64,000 bases of DNA from assembly GCF_027533645.1 (NCBI RefSeq), contig NZ_JAQAGY010000030.1, positions 1 through 64,000 of the forward strand, written 5' to 3'. The notes below the pieces were generated by a model. It saw only the letters and a list, made by a program, of their open reading frames with translations. It was not told the DNA's origin and ran no database searches. Positions within the stretch are counted from its first letter, which is position 1. Each line of letters opens with the position of its first letter. Below are positions 1-7,947 of this stretch, piece after piece. The position numbers and the translations under genes were made by a program. The DNA is from Paenibacillus caseinilyticus (GTDB lineage Bacteria; Bacillota; Bacilli; Paenibacillales; NBRC-103111).

Positions 1-80
1 AGGAAATGATCCGCTCGACTTGCATGTATTAGGCACGCCGCCAGCGTTCGTCCTGAGCCAGGATCAAACTCTCCATTAAA
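1..80 (-). rRNA. 16S ribosomal RNA, 5' end (partial)
   Basis: The reverse strand reads the universal 16S start, including the 27F primer site AGAGTTTGATCCTGGCTCAG and the conserved GACGAACGCTGGCGGCGTGC stretch. Only about the first 80 nt are present; the gene continues beyond the left edge. The 5' boundary near position 80 is placed by analogy with other Bacillota and may be off by several bases. Confidence 0.97.
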
Positions 81-159
81 GAAAAGCTGACTTGCTCATT
101 TTGAAGCATGGCAGAAACTCATTGCTGAGCTTCTATATTTAACACTCACTCGATGTTCA

Positions 160-173
160 GTTTTCAAAGGGCA
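160..173 (-). promoter_or_regulatory. boxA-like antitermination element of the rrn leader
   Basis: The minus strand reads TGCCCTTTGAAAAC, one mismatch from the B. subtilis rrn boxA (TGCTCTTTGAAAAC). It lies about 80 nt upstream of the 16S start, where Nus-dependent antitermination elements sit. Confidence 0.6.
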
Positions 174-249
174 ATTTCGCGACTTATTCCATTTACATTC
201 TTTTGAAATTTTGTCGTTTGTTGTCACCTCGTTCAGCGGCGACTTTTAC

Positions 250-279
250 AATGTACCACATTCGCTTATTCAATTGCAA
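250..279 (-). promoter_or_regulatory. rrn promoter P2 (proximal)
   Basis: The minus strand has TTGCAA (274-279), an 18-nt spacer and TACATT (250-255), about 170 nt upstream of the 16S gene. An A/T-rich run lies directly upstream and could act as an UP element. Tandem promoters are usual for rRNA operons. Confidence 0.5.
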
Positions 280-354
280 GCTTTTTTTGTTTTTTTATTT
301 TTGCTTGCTGCTTGTCCAAGTTAGGAAGGCAAGCCGTTTGAAGCGGCGAAAATT

Positions 355-384
355 AATTTAACACACACCCTTTTTATATGTCAA
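355..384 (-). promoter_or_regulatory. rrn promoter P1 (distal)
   Basis: The minus strand has a perfect -35 TTGACA (379-384), then TTAAAT at 17 nt or TAAATT at 18 nt as the -10. It lies between the thiG terminator and P2. Together with P2, boxA and the terminator it accounts for the gene-free stretch 81-460. Confidence 0.55.
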
Positions 385-393
385 GCTTTTGTA

Positions 394-440
394 AATAAAA
401 AAAGAAGAGCTCTATAGGATCCATCCTTTAGGCTCTTCTT
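394..440 (-). terminator. Rho-independent terminator of thiSG
   Basis: On the minus strand AAGAAGAGC (432-440) pairs with GCTCTTCTT (402-410), followed by a run of T. It lies 20 nt past the thiG stop codon and separates that operon from the rrn promoters. Confidence 0.85.
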
Positions 441-460
441 GATTTATTATTCGCCTAATC

Positions 461-1234
461 CTATTCGATCATTCCGATCTCAGGACTGCTGGCTGAAGCA
501 TATCGCTTTTTGGGAATGCGTCCTGCCAAAAATCCTTTTCGTCCGGCTTCTACGGCCAGTCTGAAAGCCTCCGCCATTAACGCCGGATTTTGAGCACCCG
601 CTACAGCCGTGTTCAAAAGCACGCCATCTGCGCCGAGTTCCATGGCAAGAGCCGCGTCCGCAGGTCCTCCGATGCCTGCATCGACAATCACAGGCACCTT
701 GGCTTCTTCAATGATAAAGCGCAGGTAGTTCGGATTCGTTATCCCCTGTCCCGAACCGATAGGAGAAGCGCCCGGCATAACGGCAGCGGCCCCGGCCTCC
801 TGAAGCTTGCGGGCCAGAATCGGATCGTCGGATGTATAAGGAAGGACAATGAACCCTTCATCCACTAAAATTTTAGTTGCTTCCAGTGTGCCTACAGGGT
901 CCGGAAGAAGCGTTCTCGGATCGCCTATGACTTCCACCTTGATCATGTCGCATAGTCCTGTGGCTTTGGCAAGGCGCGCGATCCGGACTGCCTCCTCTAC
1001 GGAGTAAGCTCCCGCCGTATTCGGCAGAAGGGTGAACTTCTTCAAATCCAGCGTCTCCAGAAAATTAGGCGCGTCCGGGTTATCTACAGGCAAACGACGA
1101 ATGGCAAAAGTCAGGACTTCCGCCCCGGAAGCCTGTACCGATTTATTCTGAACATCCAGGTCATTAAATTTACCGGTGCCAAGAAGCAATCTCGAATGAA
1201 ATTCATAAGGCCCAATGATTAACGTCTCGCTCAT
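461..1234 (-). CDS. thiG: Thiazole synthase ThiG
   Basis: 257-residue TIM-barrel enzyme that builds the thiazole-phosphate moiety of thiamin from 1-deoxy-xylulose-5-phosphate, dehydroglycine and the thiocarboxylate sulfur carried by ThiS. The N-terminal LLLGTGKF motif, the VEVIGD segment and the phosphate-binding GIGGPADAALAMELGADG region are typical of the family, and the length is normal. The ATG at 1234 follows a GGGGAG ribosome-binding site. It lies 31 nt downstream of thiS and shares its TPP riboswitch. The glycine oxidase, ThiF and ThiE that complete the pathway are not in the window and must be encoded elsewhere. Confidence 0.97.
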   Translation of the reverse strand: MSETLIIGPYEFHSRLLLGTGKFNDLDVQNKSVQASGAEVLTFAIRRLPVDNPDAPNFLETLDLKKFTLLPNTAGAYSVEEAVRIARLAKATGLCDMIKVEVIGDPRTLLPDPVGTLEATKILVDEGFIVLPYTSDDPILARKLQEAGAAAVMPGASPIGSGQGITNPNYLRFIIEEAKVPVIVDAGIGGPADAALAMELGADGVLLNTAVAGAQNPALMAEAFRLAVEAGRKGFLAGRIPKKRYASASSPEIGMIE

Positions 1235-1265
1235 GGTTCACTTCTCCCCTATAGTTGGTTACCTG

Positions 1266-1466
1266 TCAGCCGCCGCCGACAAAATGCACAATCTCGATCC
1301 GGTCTCCGTCAGTCAGCTTCGTCTCTTCATAATGACTGCGGTCGATAATCTCACGGTTCAACTCCACGACGAGAATTTTGTGCTGGAGTTTGAAAACCGC
1401 CAATAATTCCGCTACCGTCCCAGCGCCCTCCACATCTCTTGCCTCACCGTTCACAATCAAATTCAC
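1266..1466 (-). CDS. thiS: Sulfur carrier protein ThiS
   Basis: 66-residue ubiquitin-like protein ending in the diagnostic Gly-Gly (FVGGG). The C-terminal glycine is adenylylated and thiocarboxylated and donates sulfur to ThiG. The start is GTG at 1466, supported by a strong AAAGGAGG ribosome-binding site 6-7 nt upstream. It is the first gene of a two-gene operon directly behind a TPP riboswitch and its terminator. Confidence 0.95.
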   Translation of the reverse strand: MNLIVNGEARDVEGAGTVAELLAVFKLQHKILVVELNREIIDRSHYEETKLTDGDRIEIVHFVGGG

Positions 1467-1500
1467 AGCTTCACCTCCTTTGATTCATAGCCGTTATAAC

Positions 1501-1530
1501 AAAAAAAGCCAGCCCCGAGCAGGGCTGACC
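1501..1530 (-). terminator. Expression-platform terminator of the TPP riboswitch
   Basis: The minus strand reads GCCAGCCCCGAG-type stem arms (GTCAGCCC pairing with GGGCTGGC around a short loop) followed by seven T. It lies between the aptamer and the thiS ribosome-binding site, as expected for transcriptional attenuation when thiamin pyrophosphate is bound. Confidence 0.85.
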
Positions 1531-1575
1531 GAATGTCAAAATGGCGTGAACCACATGAATTGCAAGCATTCGACC

Positions 1576-1698
1576 ACTTCCCTACGCTGGCATAATCCAG
1601 TGACGCCCTTGATTCTACAGGCGGCCGTATCAGGTTCCGAGGGTCAAAGAATCCGCTTCTTTTTCTCAGCCCCGCATTACAGAGGCTCCCCTAGTGGC
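1576..1698 (-). promoter_or_regulatory. TPP riboswitch (THI element)
   Basis: The minus strand holds the conserved blocks of the thi-box in order: CTAGGGGAGCC, GCTGAGA, GACCCTCGGAACCTGAT and GCCAGCGTAGGGA. The 3' GTAGGGA closes the P1 helix with the 5' block. It precedes thiS-thiG, so thiamin pyrophosphate should shut the operon off through the downstream terminator. Confidence 0.96.
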
Positions 1699-1731
1699 TA
1701 TTTGGTTGTTGCTGACATTATATCACAGGAT

Positions 1732-2607
1732 TCAACTTTTAACATCCTTATATCGCAGCTCAAGAAGCGTCAATTCCTCATCTACCGTATAGGCTACTTC
1801 CTTGGCCAGCGATTTCTTGACGAGTTTATTCATAAGCAGCGGAAGCTCGGCGCGAATGTCCGTTAGCTTGGGCTGCTGCTGCAGCTCCTGCAGGCTCCAA
1901 GCCTCTTCGCGGCCGGACAATACTTCCAGAAGAAGCTTACAGCAGCGCTCCATCTTGGACATGATCGAAAACTCGCAGGCGAGCAGTACCAATTGAACTC
2001 TCTGCTTCAGCGTTTCCTTGCTCAGCGTTAGTTCTTCATACAATTTGTATACACCCGGATTGATATTCTTAACCTGGCGCCACACCGTCACTTCGGGATG
2101 GCTGCCCGACTCGATGATCACGATATGCGCCCAATGATGCAGGGCTTCAAGTATATTATTATAGGCATCAAGCAAATGATCCTCGAGTATGTACTCCTTA
2201 CTCTGCAGGTAGCTTCTTAAGAACTTGGAGAATTCGATCAGCAGTTTATGCTCCCTGAGATCGACGGGGAATTCAAGGACTTTGTGCCGTAAACTCTCCA
2301 GATACATATCCCGATCCAATAGTATCTCCCCTTTTAGAATCCAGTAAATAATGTTCCGGTGTTCTCCATGAAGAATCAAATCGGCAAGCGTATCCGGACT
2401 GACCCACCGTTCTTGTATACGGAGGTCGTCTCTTATATAATGAATTTGTTGATGGCTGCGTTCGTTGTCACGGCAGACGATCAACAGCAGCATATCAAAT
2501 CCGTCGGTGACGGCGGAAAACGAAGAAGGGTTGTCCACCGCTGATACACTGATCACCGTTTGATCTTGCCGGAATCGATGCACCCAATCTTTTTTTAGGG
2601 TTTCCAT
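1732..2607 (-). CDS. ygxA: Nucleotidyltransferase-like protein, YgxA family
   Basis: 291 residues, no signal peptide or membrane segment. Sequence character and position match B. subtilis YgxA, which sits between ygzB and an rRNA operon; the family is annotated as nucleotidyltransferase-like but its substrate is unknown. The N-terminal part (roughly residues 30-60) would hold the nucleotidyltransferase fold and the rest is helical. The ATG at 2607 has AGGAGG 11 nt upstream. It is divergent from ygzB. Family assignment relies on synteny plus recalled similarity; enzymatic activity is not shown. Confidence 0.8.
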   Translation of the reverse strand: METLKKDWVHRFRQDQTVISVSAVDNPSSFSAVTDGFDMLLLIVCRDNERSHQQIHYIRDDLRIQERWVSPDTLADLILHGEHRNIIYWILKGEILLDRDMYLESLRHKVLEFPVDLREHKLLIEFSKFLRSYLQSKEYILEDHLLDAYNNILEALHHWAHIVIIESGSHPEVTVWRQVKNINPGVYKLYEELTLSKETLKQRVQLVLLACEFSIMSKMERCCKLLLEVLSGREEAWSLQELQQQPKLTDIRAELPLLMNKLVKKSLAKEVAYTVDEELTLLELRYKDVKS

Positions 2608-2743
2608 GAACGAGAAAGCCTCCTGACAATGGACACATAGTTCGATACTGAATTAGTTCTACATCAGTGCGCCGTTTCCTGCCATCGCCATATGACAATC
2701 CTTATAATCTTCTATAAATCTTGCATGAAGGTAGTGACTATAC

Positions 2744-3097
2744 ATGAGATTAAGATCAAGCAAAGTGAACGAGTTCCGCCTGTGGGGACTACTGATGACC
2801 ATGGGTGGTATGGCATTGATGATTGTCGGCTTGGCCGGCATCGTGTTCGATTGGGGCATTGCGGGCCGCTGGATCGCTGCTATCAGTATGGTTGTCGGCG
2901 CCCTGGCGATGCTGGTCTCCATGGGCATCTATTTCGCGGCAGGCATGATGTCGACCAGCGCCACAGTAGTGGAATGTCCCGAATGCGGCCGTCCAACCAA
3001 AATCCTCGGTAAAACTGACCGCTGCATGTACTGCAAAACGATCCTGTCGATGGATCCGAAGCATGATCCGGCAAGCAGCAGCGGCAGCGCTCTCTAA
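2744..3097 (+). CDS. ygzB: YgzB family (UPF0295) membrane protein
   Basis: 117 residues with two membrane segments (about residues 13-35 and 45-68) followed by a Cys4 zinc-ribbon-like tail: CPECGRPTKILGK and CMYC. The hydrophobic pair plus CPxC/CxxC arrangement and the LDP-like ending correspond to B. subtilis YgzB, which neighbours perR and ygxA there too. Function unknown. A TATAAT at about 2704 could be its -10 element. It is transcribed away from ygxA and ends at a bidirectional hairpin. Confidence 0.85.
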   Translation: MRLRSSKVNEFRLWGLLMTMGGMALMIVGLAGIVFDWGIAGRWIAAISMVVGALAMLVSMGIYFAAGMMSTSATVVECPECGRPTKILGKTDRCMYCKTILSMDPKHDPASSSGSAL

Positions 3098-3106
3098 TAT
3101 CATATG

Positions 3107-3147
3107 GCACCAAAAAGGCTTGCCATCGCGGCAAGCCTTTTTGGTGC
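3107..3147. terminator. Bidirectional Rho-independent terminator
   Basis: Perfect 18-bp inverted repeat: GCACCAAAAAGGCTTGCC (3107-3124) and its complement (3130-3147), separated by 5 nt. The A/T tracts inside the arms give U-rich 3' sides in both directions. It lies between the convergent ygzB and GH18 genes and can serve both. Confidence 0.85.
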
Positions 3148-3170
3148 ACGTTCCTTCGTCTCCCCACGCT

Positions 3171-4892
3171 TCAGGGCTTTAAGGTGGATTGAATCCATTC
3201 CCATGCGGCAGGGTTCTCATACCCTCTGCGCCAGGAGGCCACTCCGGCCAGTTTGTATTTGTTCGCAAGCGCCGTCCGGGCTTTGACGGACGTTTCGTCC
3301 TCTATCCAAATGCGGTTGCGCTTGCCATCTTCCTTATACTCGATGTAGTTCTGTCCCGTCTCCTTCGAGAAGGACTGCGTCAGCTTCTTCTCCTTGATCA
3401 TCCGCTGCGGCATATCCATAAAGACCGATCTGGCATCCACTTCGGTCTTGCCGTTCTTCACCGTCTCCGTCCACACCCGTGTATAGAACGGAATACCAAG
3501 AAGCAGCTTCGAGGGCGGTACCTCATCTTCCTCCAAAAGTCCCAGCAGCGACTTCTCCACCCAAGGCAGGGAAGCTACGGAGCCGGCCACAGGACTGCCG
3601 TCCCAGTGCTCGTCGTAGGCCATCAGCATCATAAAATCGAGGGTCTGTGCGAGTGCCTTCCGGTCCAAAAATTGCGACCAGTTCGCGCTGCCGGAACGGG
3701 GGGTAACGTCTATGGAAACGACAAGGCCCTGCTCATGCAGCAGAGGGGTCATTTCACGGACGAACTGGACCAGATTCTGCTTGTCCTCCACATTCACATT
3801 CTCAAAGTCTATATTGATCCCCTGAAGCTTATAGAGAGCAGCGAAGGAAACCAACTGCTTGATCATCTTCATGCGCTTGTCGTACGTAGAGAGCGCCGCG
3901 GTAGTACGCTTGGGGTCGAATCCATTGCTGAAGAGCCCCCAGATATGATATCCCCTCTCATGCGCCCAGTTGGCATACGAGGCGTCTCCCATATTCTTCA
4001 GGTTTCCTTCCCCGTCCTGGATATGAAACCAGGTCGGAGAAATTATATCAAGGCCCGGCATCGGGCCGATGGCCGAGGTATCCGGATTCTTCGTAAGCAC
4101 ATGCTCCCAGGTCACATGGATCGGAAGCTTCAGTGGCTTTTGCGGCTCGAACTTGGAAGCAGGCTGGGGACTCGGCAGAACTTCTGTCCCGTCCTCCTGC
4201 AGTGTCTCCTTCGGTACGTATCCTGTGAATCCGTTAGTCAACTGGATACGATACCATTCCCCTTCCTCCCCCCACACCATGACCCGCTCCCCCTGGCTGA
4301 GGTCTTTATAAATCGCCCCTTTGATCGTGGGTGTGCTCCGCATCGCAACCGTACGTTCGGGTTCCTCGGGCCGGGACACCGTCTTATACCAGCGGATTTC
4401 ATCTCTTGGCTTGACCAGAATTACCGCTCCCGTTTCCTCCGACTCCCTGAGTTCGATCCCGTACAAATCCTTAAGCGGATCCATCGGCAGATATACTACT
4501 TCATCTATCTTCTCCATAGGGAAGCGGAGCTGGAACGGTTTCTCGTTGATTTTGGCCGTCAGTTGGCTCGTCCGCAGCCGGACTACTTTGTCTTCCGTCG
4601 TAATAATAGCGGAGTCGCTGGAGGATTCGTAGATTAGTAGGGCATCTATCTTTTCTTTCACCGTATCGAGTCCAAGCTTCAAGCTCTCCTTCTGTCCAGC
4701 TGCTCCCTGGTCCAATTGAACCCCTCGATAAAATACAGGCTTGTTCACACCTTGAAAATCAGGCTTCTCATGGAAAAAATTCGGCACATATTGTGTCCAT
4801 GCATATACTCCCAGCACGGACCCGCACACTAATGCAAGCAGCACCAGCTTCCACGGAGTCCTGCCGCGTCTTCGTCTTGGTATATCCGCCAT
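3171..4892 (-). CDS. Membrane-anchored GH18 hydrolase with SH3-like domain
   Basis: About 573 residues. Order: an Arg-rich cytoplasmic start, one N-terminal transmembrane anchor, a stalk resembling the copper-amine-oxidase N-terminal repeat, a bacterial SH3-like domain containing GERVMVWGEEGEWYRI, then a C-terminal glycosyl hydrolase family 18 domain. Its core strand reads GINIDFENVN and keeps the catalytic Glu of the DxE motif, as in spore-cortex-lytic GH18 proteins of the SleL/YaaH type. A role in peptidoglycan or cortex hydrolysis outside the membrane is inferred. Start choice is uncertain: ATG 4892 is used, and an in-frame GTG at 4910 is possible. Confidence 0.82.
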   Translation of the reverse strand: MADIPRRRRGRTPWKLVLLALVCGSVLGVYAWTQYVPNFFHEKPDFQGVNKPVFYRGVQLDQGAAGQKESLKLGLDTVKEKIDALLIYESSSDSAIITTEDKVVRLRTSQLTAKINEKPFQLRFPMEKIDEVVYLPMDPLKDLYGIELRESEETGAVILVKPRDEIRWYKTVSRPEEPERTVAMRSTPTIKGAIYKDLSQGERVMVWGEEGEWYRIQLTNGFTGYVPKETLQEDGTEVLPSPQPASKFEPQKPLKLPIHVTWEHVLTKNPDTSAIGPMPGLDIISPTWFHIQDGEGNLKNMGDASYANWAHERGYHIWGLFSNGFDPKRTTAALSTYDKRMKMIKQLVSFAALYKLQGINIDFENVNVEDKQNLVQFVREMTPLLHEQGLVVSIDVTPRSGSANWSQFLDRKALAQTLDFMMLMAYDEHWDGSPVAGSVASLPWVEKSLLGLLEEDEVPPSKLLLGIPFYTRVWTETVKNGKTEVDARSVFMDMPQRMIKEKKLTQSFSKETGQNYIEYKEDGKRNRIWIEDETSVKARTALANKYKLAGVASWRRGYENPAAWEWIQSTLKP

Positions 4893-4950
4893 TCCCACCC
4901 CGGGGGTCACCCTTTCTTCACTGCATTCTCAAGTAGTAGACGATTCCACA

Positions 4951-5003
4951 AAAGAAAAGGACGCATACGGACCGCCCAAAAGCGGAAAACCGAATACGTC
5001 CTT
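4951..5003 (-). terminator. Terminator of perR
   Basis: On the minus strand AAGGACGTAT pairs (one mismatch) with ATGCGTCCTT around a C/G-rich internal stem, followed by TTCTTTT. It begins 36 nt past the perR stop codon. Confidence 0.75.
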
Positions 5004-5039
5004 GCGGTAATTGTAGAATCTTCTCTTTGCTATGCCCGA

Positions 5040-5483
5040 CTAAGCGTTCACACCGCTGCCTGTTTGCACACAATCCGCACAAACGCCGTACAACTCGACC
5101 CGGTGGCTTTTGACATGAAAACCCGTCATCTCTCCAGCCGCCTGCTCCAATTCGTCGAGCGGTTTGTAAGCGAAATCGACCAATTTGCCGCACTTCTCGC
5201 ACAGACAGTGGTAATGATCGGATAAATCGGCGTCAAACCGGCTGGATTGATCACCGTAGGTCATCTCACGGACGAGCTTCGCTTCTATAAACACTTTAAG
5301 ATTATTATAAACTGTAGCCACGCTCATACTGGGAAACCGGGGAGACAAAGCCTTGTAAATCTCGTCCGCCGTAGGGTGCCCCATCGTGCTGAGCAGGAAG
5401 GAAAGAATGGCGTGTCTCTGCGGAGTCATTCGGACGCCCATGGATTTCAGGGTATTCAGCGCTTCTTCCAATCGATGGTTCAT
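5040..5483 (-). CDS. perR: Peroxide-sensing regulator PerR (Fur family)
   Basis: 147 residues with an N-terminal winged helix (GVRMTPQRHAIL, SVATVYNNL) and a C-terminal metal-binding dimerisation domain. The peroxide-sensing site is intact: RFDADLSDHYH carries the Asp and two His equivalents of B. subtilis Asp85, His91 and His93. Two CxxC pairs (CEKC, CADC) make the structural zinc site. The start at 5483 aligns with B. subtilis PerR and has GGCGGT just upstream; an ATG at 5498 is also in frame. It represses peroxide-defence genes in its metal-loaded form. The perR/ygzB/ygxA/rrn neighbourhood supports the identity over other Fur paralogues. Confidence 0.94.
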   Translation of the reverse strand: MNHRLEEALNTLKSMGVRMTPQRHAILSFLLSTMGHPTADEIYKALSPRFPSMSVATVYNNLKVFIEAKLVREMTYGDQSSRFDADLSDHYHCLCEKCGKLVDFAYKPLDELEQAAGEMTGFHVKSHRVELYGVCADCVQTGSGVNA

Positions 5484-5521
5484 GGTGTTCACCGCCATAT
5501 TTCAAGAAGGTATATCTTCTG

Positions 5522-5551
5522 ATTGTACCCGGATGACCGCCGAATTGTCAA
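5522..5551 (-). promoter_or_regulatory. perR promoter (sigma-A type)
   Basis: The minus strand reads TTGACA (5546-5551), an 18-nt spacer and TACAAT (5522-5527), about 38 nt upstream of the perR start. The -35 hexamer overlaps the stop codon of the upstream gene. No convincing PerR box was found here. Confidence 0.7.
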
Positions 5552-6786
5552 TGAGCCTCTTCAAGAGTGAGCGATCCGTTCGTTTGAGCACGAAGCAGAT
5601 ACTTACCAGATCCAATCGTACCGCTGACCGTCTTGTCCCTCACGGTCAGCGGAAGAGCCGATTCGACCTTCCCCAGTTTCCCGACGCCTTCAATTCGGTA
5701 ATCCCCCTGGGAAGGAAGCTTCAGACCGATTTTCCCGTTGCTGGTCTGGATGTTCCAATCCCCTCCAACCTCCGCTGTGGCGATCTGGATCGTCCCATTC
5801 GTCGTACGGGCTTTGACTCCTTGCCTAACACCGTTCGCTTCAATGGTGCCGTTGGTCGTTTCGGCCTCCAGCTCGCCCTGCACGGTATCGGCACTAAGCT
5901 TGCCGTTGGTAGTGCGAAGCACCGCATTCCCCTCATGCGCCTTAATATCTATCCGGCCGTTGGTGCTCTCCAGCGTCAGTGCGCCTACCGTCTTCTCGGC
6001 TTGAATCCGCCCGTTGGTCGTGCGCAGCTGCAGCTCCCCCTTCAATTCACTTAACGTAACGGAACCGTTAGTCGTCTCCCCCCGCATCCATTCCTTGAGG
6101 AGCAGCTGCCCGGCTTCGATGCTGCCATTCTCCAGATTCAGTTCATAATTCAACGCATGCTGTGCCGGCACAGTAAGGGTCAAGTCCATCCGGGGCTTGT
6201 TCCCGAGCCAAACCAGCCCCCCATCTTCCCCCATGCCGGCCGTCTTCAACACGAGCTCCCCGGAAGCTGCGCTGTATTTCAGTTTGGAAGCATCCGCAAT
6301 ACGCTGGGATTCTTCCTCGTCCTCATCCTTCACATGAACGGTGAGAAGAGCTATGACTTCATCCCCCTCGCCCGGCTGCAGTTTCACGCTGCCCAGCCTG
6401 TTATCGACCGTCAGCTTCTGGATATCCGCTGACAATGGAATCCGAACCGGTTCCTGATCGATCCGCCGCGCATCCGAATCCTCGCCGAACGACCCGCCGA
6501 GCTGAATATGATCCCAATTCCGAAAAAACTCGAACGACTGCGTTCCGGCCACGACCACTGCGGAGATCAGAATCGAAAAGATTAATCCCCCTACATCCAG
6601 GCGGATCGGTTGTTCCCCGCCCTTGCGGTTGTACACAATATATTCCATGCCGAGCAGGATAAACAAGACCGGCCACCATTCCATCAACCTCGAGGTCCAA
6701 GACCCCCCCGTCATTTTGTCGGCAATGACTGCCGTCCCCACCGAAATGAGCAGCAGTGCCGCCGTATACCGGCCGGCCTTATGCAT
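5548..6786 (-). CDS. Membrane protein with DUF4097-type repeat domain
   Basis: 412 residues. The first about 85 residues hold membrane segments (MHKAGRYTAALLLISVGTAV start, a WWPVLFILLG segment and ISAVVVAG). They resemble the LiaI/LiaF-like N-terminal toast-rack partner region. The remainder is extracytoplasmic, with TTNG/STNG turns recurring at an exact 18-residue interval, as expected of a beta-solenoid adhesin-like DUF4097 domain. It is the last gene of the ECF sigma operon and lies 12 nt after a TM2-like gene. A role in sensing or buffering envelope stress is inferred by analogy with LiaF and other DUF4097 proteins. Confidence 0.8.
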   Translation of the reverse strand: MHKAGRYTAALLLISVGTAVIADKMTGGSWTSRLMEWWPVLFILLGMEYIVYNRKGGEQPIRLDVGGLIFSILISAVVVAGTQSFEFFRNWDHIQLGGSFGEDSDARRIDQEPVRIPLSADIQKLTVDNRLGSVKLQPGEGDEVIALLTVHVKDEDEEESQRIADASKLKYSAASGELVLKTAGMGEDGGLVWLGNKPRMDLTLTVPAQHALNYELNLENGSIEAGQLLLKEWMRGETTNGSVTLSELKGELQLRTTNGRIQAEKTVGALTLESTNGRIDIKAHEGNAVLRTTNGKLSADTVQGELEAETTNGTIEANGVRQGVKARTTNGTIQIATAEVGGDWNIQTSNGKIGLKLPSQGDYRIEGVGKLGKVESALPLTVRDKTVSGTIGSGKYLLRAQTNGSLTLEEAH

Positions 6787-6798
6787 AAGGTTCTCCCC

Positions 6799-7458
6799 TT
6801 ACTTTCTCATGGTTTCTCTAACAAGCATATATAGGCCTGCTCCGATCAGAATCAGCGCACCGGCCGAAGAACCCAGCAATTCCATCATCCGGTTCAACCA
6901 TTCCGGCTTGCCGGCCGTGAGGAATAATACCGCACCGGCCGCAATCAGCAAGAATCCGAAGCCTCTGCCTCCGGCTAAGGAGCGGCCGAACGGCGAAGGA
7001 ACCGAAGCGTCTCCTGTCCCCTCCAACCCGCGGCCGCCGTAAGACAACGGTCCACCGTATCCGTTCACCCGATCCGTCTGCTGCAAGGCGTCGAATATAT
7101 TGTAAAAATAGATCACCGGCACAAGGAGCGAGAACAGCACCACAAGCGGGATGTTCATCTCGGCGTTGACAGCAAAGAATACGATCGCGAAGATATTCAT
7201 GATAAACAGCAGCATCATGCCCATTCCTCGCTGCATCAGACCCAGATACAGCTGCCCCGTGCCCGGTACCATGAAAGAGAGCAGTCCTGCAATCCACTTG
7301 CGCTTGACGGGCCGGGGAGGAAAAAAGGGATCGAACGGTTCTTGCCGCGGCCGGCTCTCCTCCTTGCTTGCGCTCCATCGCTCGATACGTTCTTTCAAAA
7401 AAACGTCCTCTTCGTCTTCCCTCCGCTGCTGCGGGTCTCCTGGTTGTTCTTCGAGCAT
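6799..7458 (-). CDS. Multi-pass membrane protein, TM2-like and LiaI-like regions
   Basis: 219 residues. An acidic/Arg-rich cytoplasmic N-terminus (residues 1-52) is followed by a hairpin around GLLSFMVPGTGQLYLGLMQRG. The PGTGQ-Y-G pattern is that of TM2/DUF5683-type small membrane domains. Two further segments follow (MMLLFIMNIFAIVFF and LVVLFSLLVPVIYF), and a C-terminal pair resembles the toast-rack partner domain. It lies in the sigma/anti-sigma operon, 15 nt after the anti-sigma gene. Molecular function unknown; membership of an envelope-stress operon is the best clue. Confidence 0.72.
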   Translation of the reverse strand: MLEEQPGDPQQRREDEEDVFLKERIERWSASKEESRPRQEPFDPFFPPRPVKRKWIAGLLSFMVPGTGQLYLGLMQRGMGMMLLFIMNIFAIVFFAVNAEMNIPLVVLFSLLVPVIYFYNIFDALQQTDRVNGYGGPLSYGGRGLEGTGDASVPSPFGRSLAGGRGFGFLLIAAGAVLFLTAGKPEWLNRMMELLGSSAGALILIGAGLYMLVRETMRK

Positions 7459-7473
7459 ACCCTGGTCTCCTCC

Positions 7474-7947
7474 TTAGGACAGCAATTGGTGCGAAACCGT
7501 TTGGACGGTCTGAAGCCATACGGCGGCGCCGTACCGGACGCCCTCTTGGAGCTGATCGGAATCCAGCGCCACCAGCCGGCGGACAAGCCCCGAAGAAATG
7601 AACATCAGCGTGGCCGCCATGGCGATCATCCCGTGCAGCAGCTCTTTCCTCCAATAGGTTTTCTCGGGTGGCGCGGCACGGAAGTCTCTCGTTGCGTTCG
7701 GCAAGCTCGGGACATCGCCGCGGTCTTCTCTTTTCAGCTCGGTGAGGACGCGGTCGGAGAGATCGGGCGGAGCCACCAGCATCTCCAGGCCGTCCAGCTG
7801 CTCTTCGATCTCCAGCAGGGCCCCTAGCTTTCTCCGGCATGGGGGGCAGCTTCGCAGATGGCGCCGGATGCGGCGGCTCTCCAGTTCAGGGGTTCTCTTA
7901 TTTAGGTAGCGTTGCAGTTCTTGTTCGTTCGGATGCATGATGTTCAT
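7474..7947 (-). CDS. Zinc-finger anti-sigma factor
   Basis: 157 residues. The N-terminal zinc-binding anti-sigma motif HxxxCxxC is plain (HLRSCPPC, His30, Cys34, Cys37), and one transmembrane segment lies at about residues 98-115 (HGMIAMAATLMFISSGL). Such ZAS-domain proteins hold a cognate ECF sigma factor at the membrane until regulated proteolysis or another signal frees it. The gene overlaps the sigma gene by 50 nt, a tight arrangement suggesting translational coupling. The ATG at 7947 has GGAGGTG 7 nt upstream. Confidence 0.88.
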   Translation of the reverse strand: MNIMHPNEQELQRYLNKRTPELESRRIRRHLRSCPPCRRKLGALLEIEEQLDGLEMLVAPPDLSDRVLTELKREDRGDVPSLPNATRDFRAAPPEKTYWRKELLHGMIAMAATLMFISSGLVRRLVALDSDQLQEGVRYGAAVWLQTVQTVSHQLLS

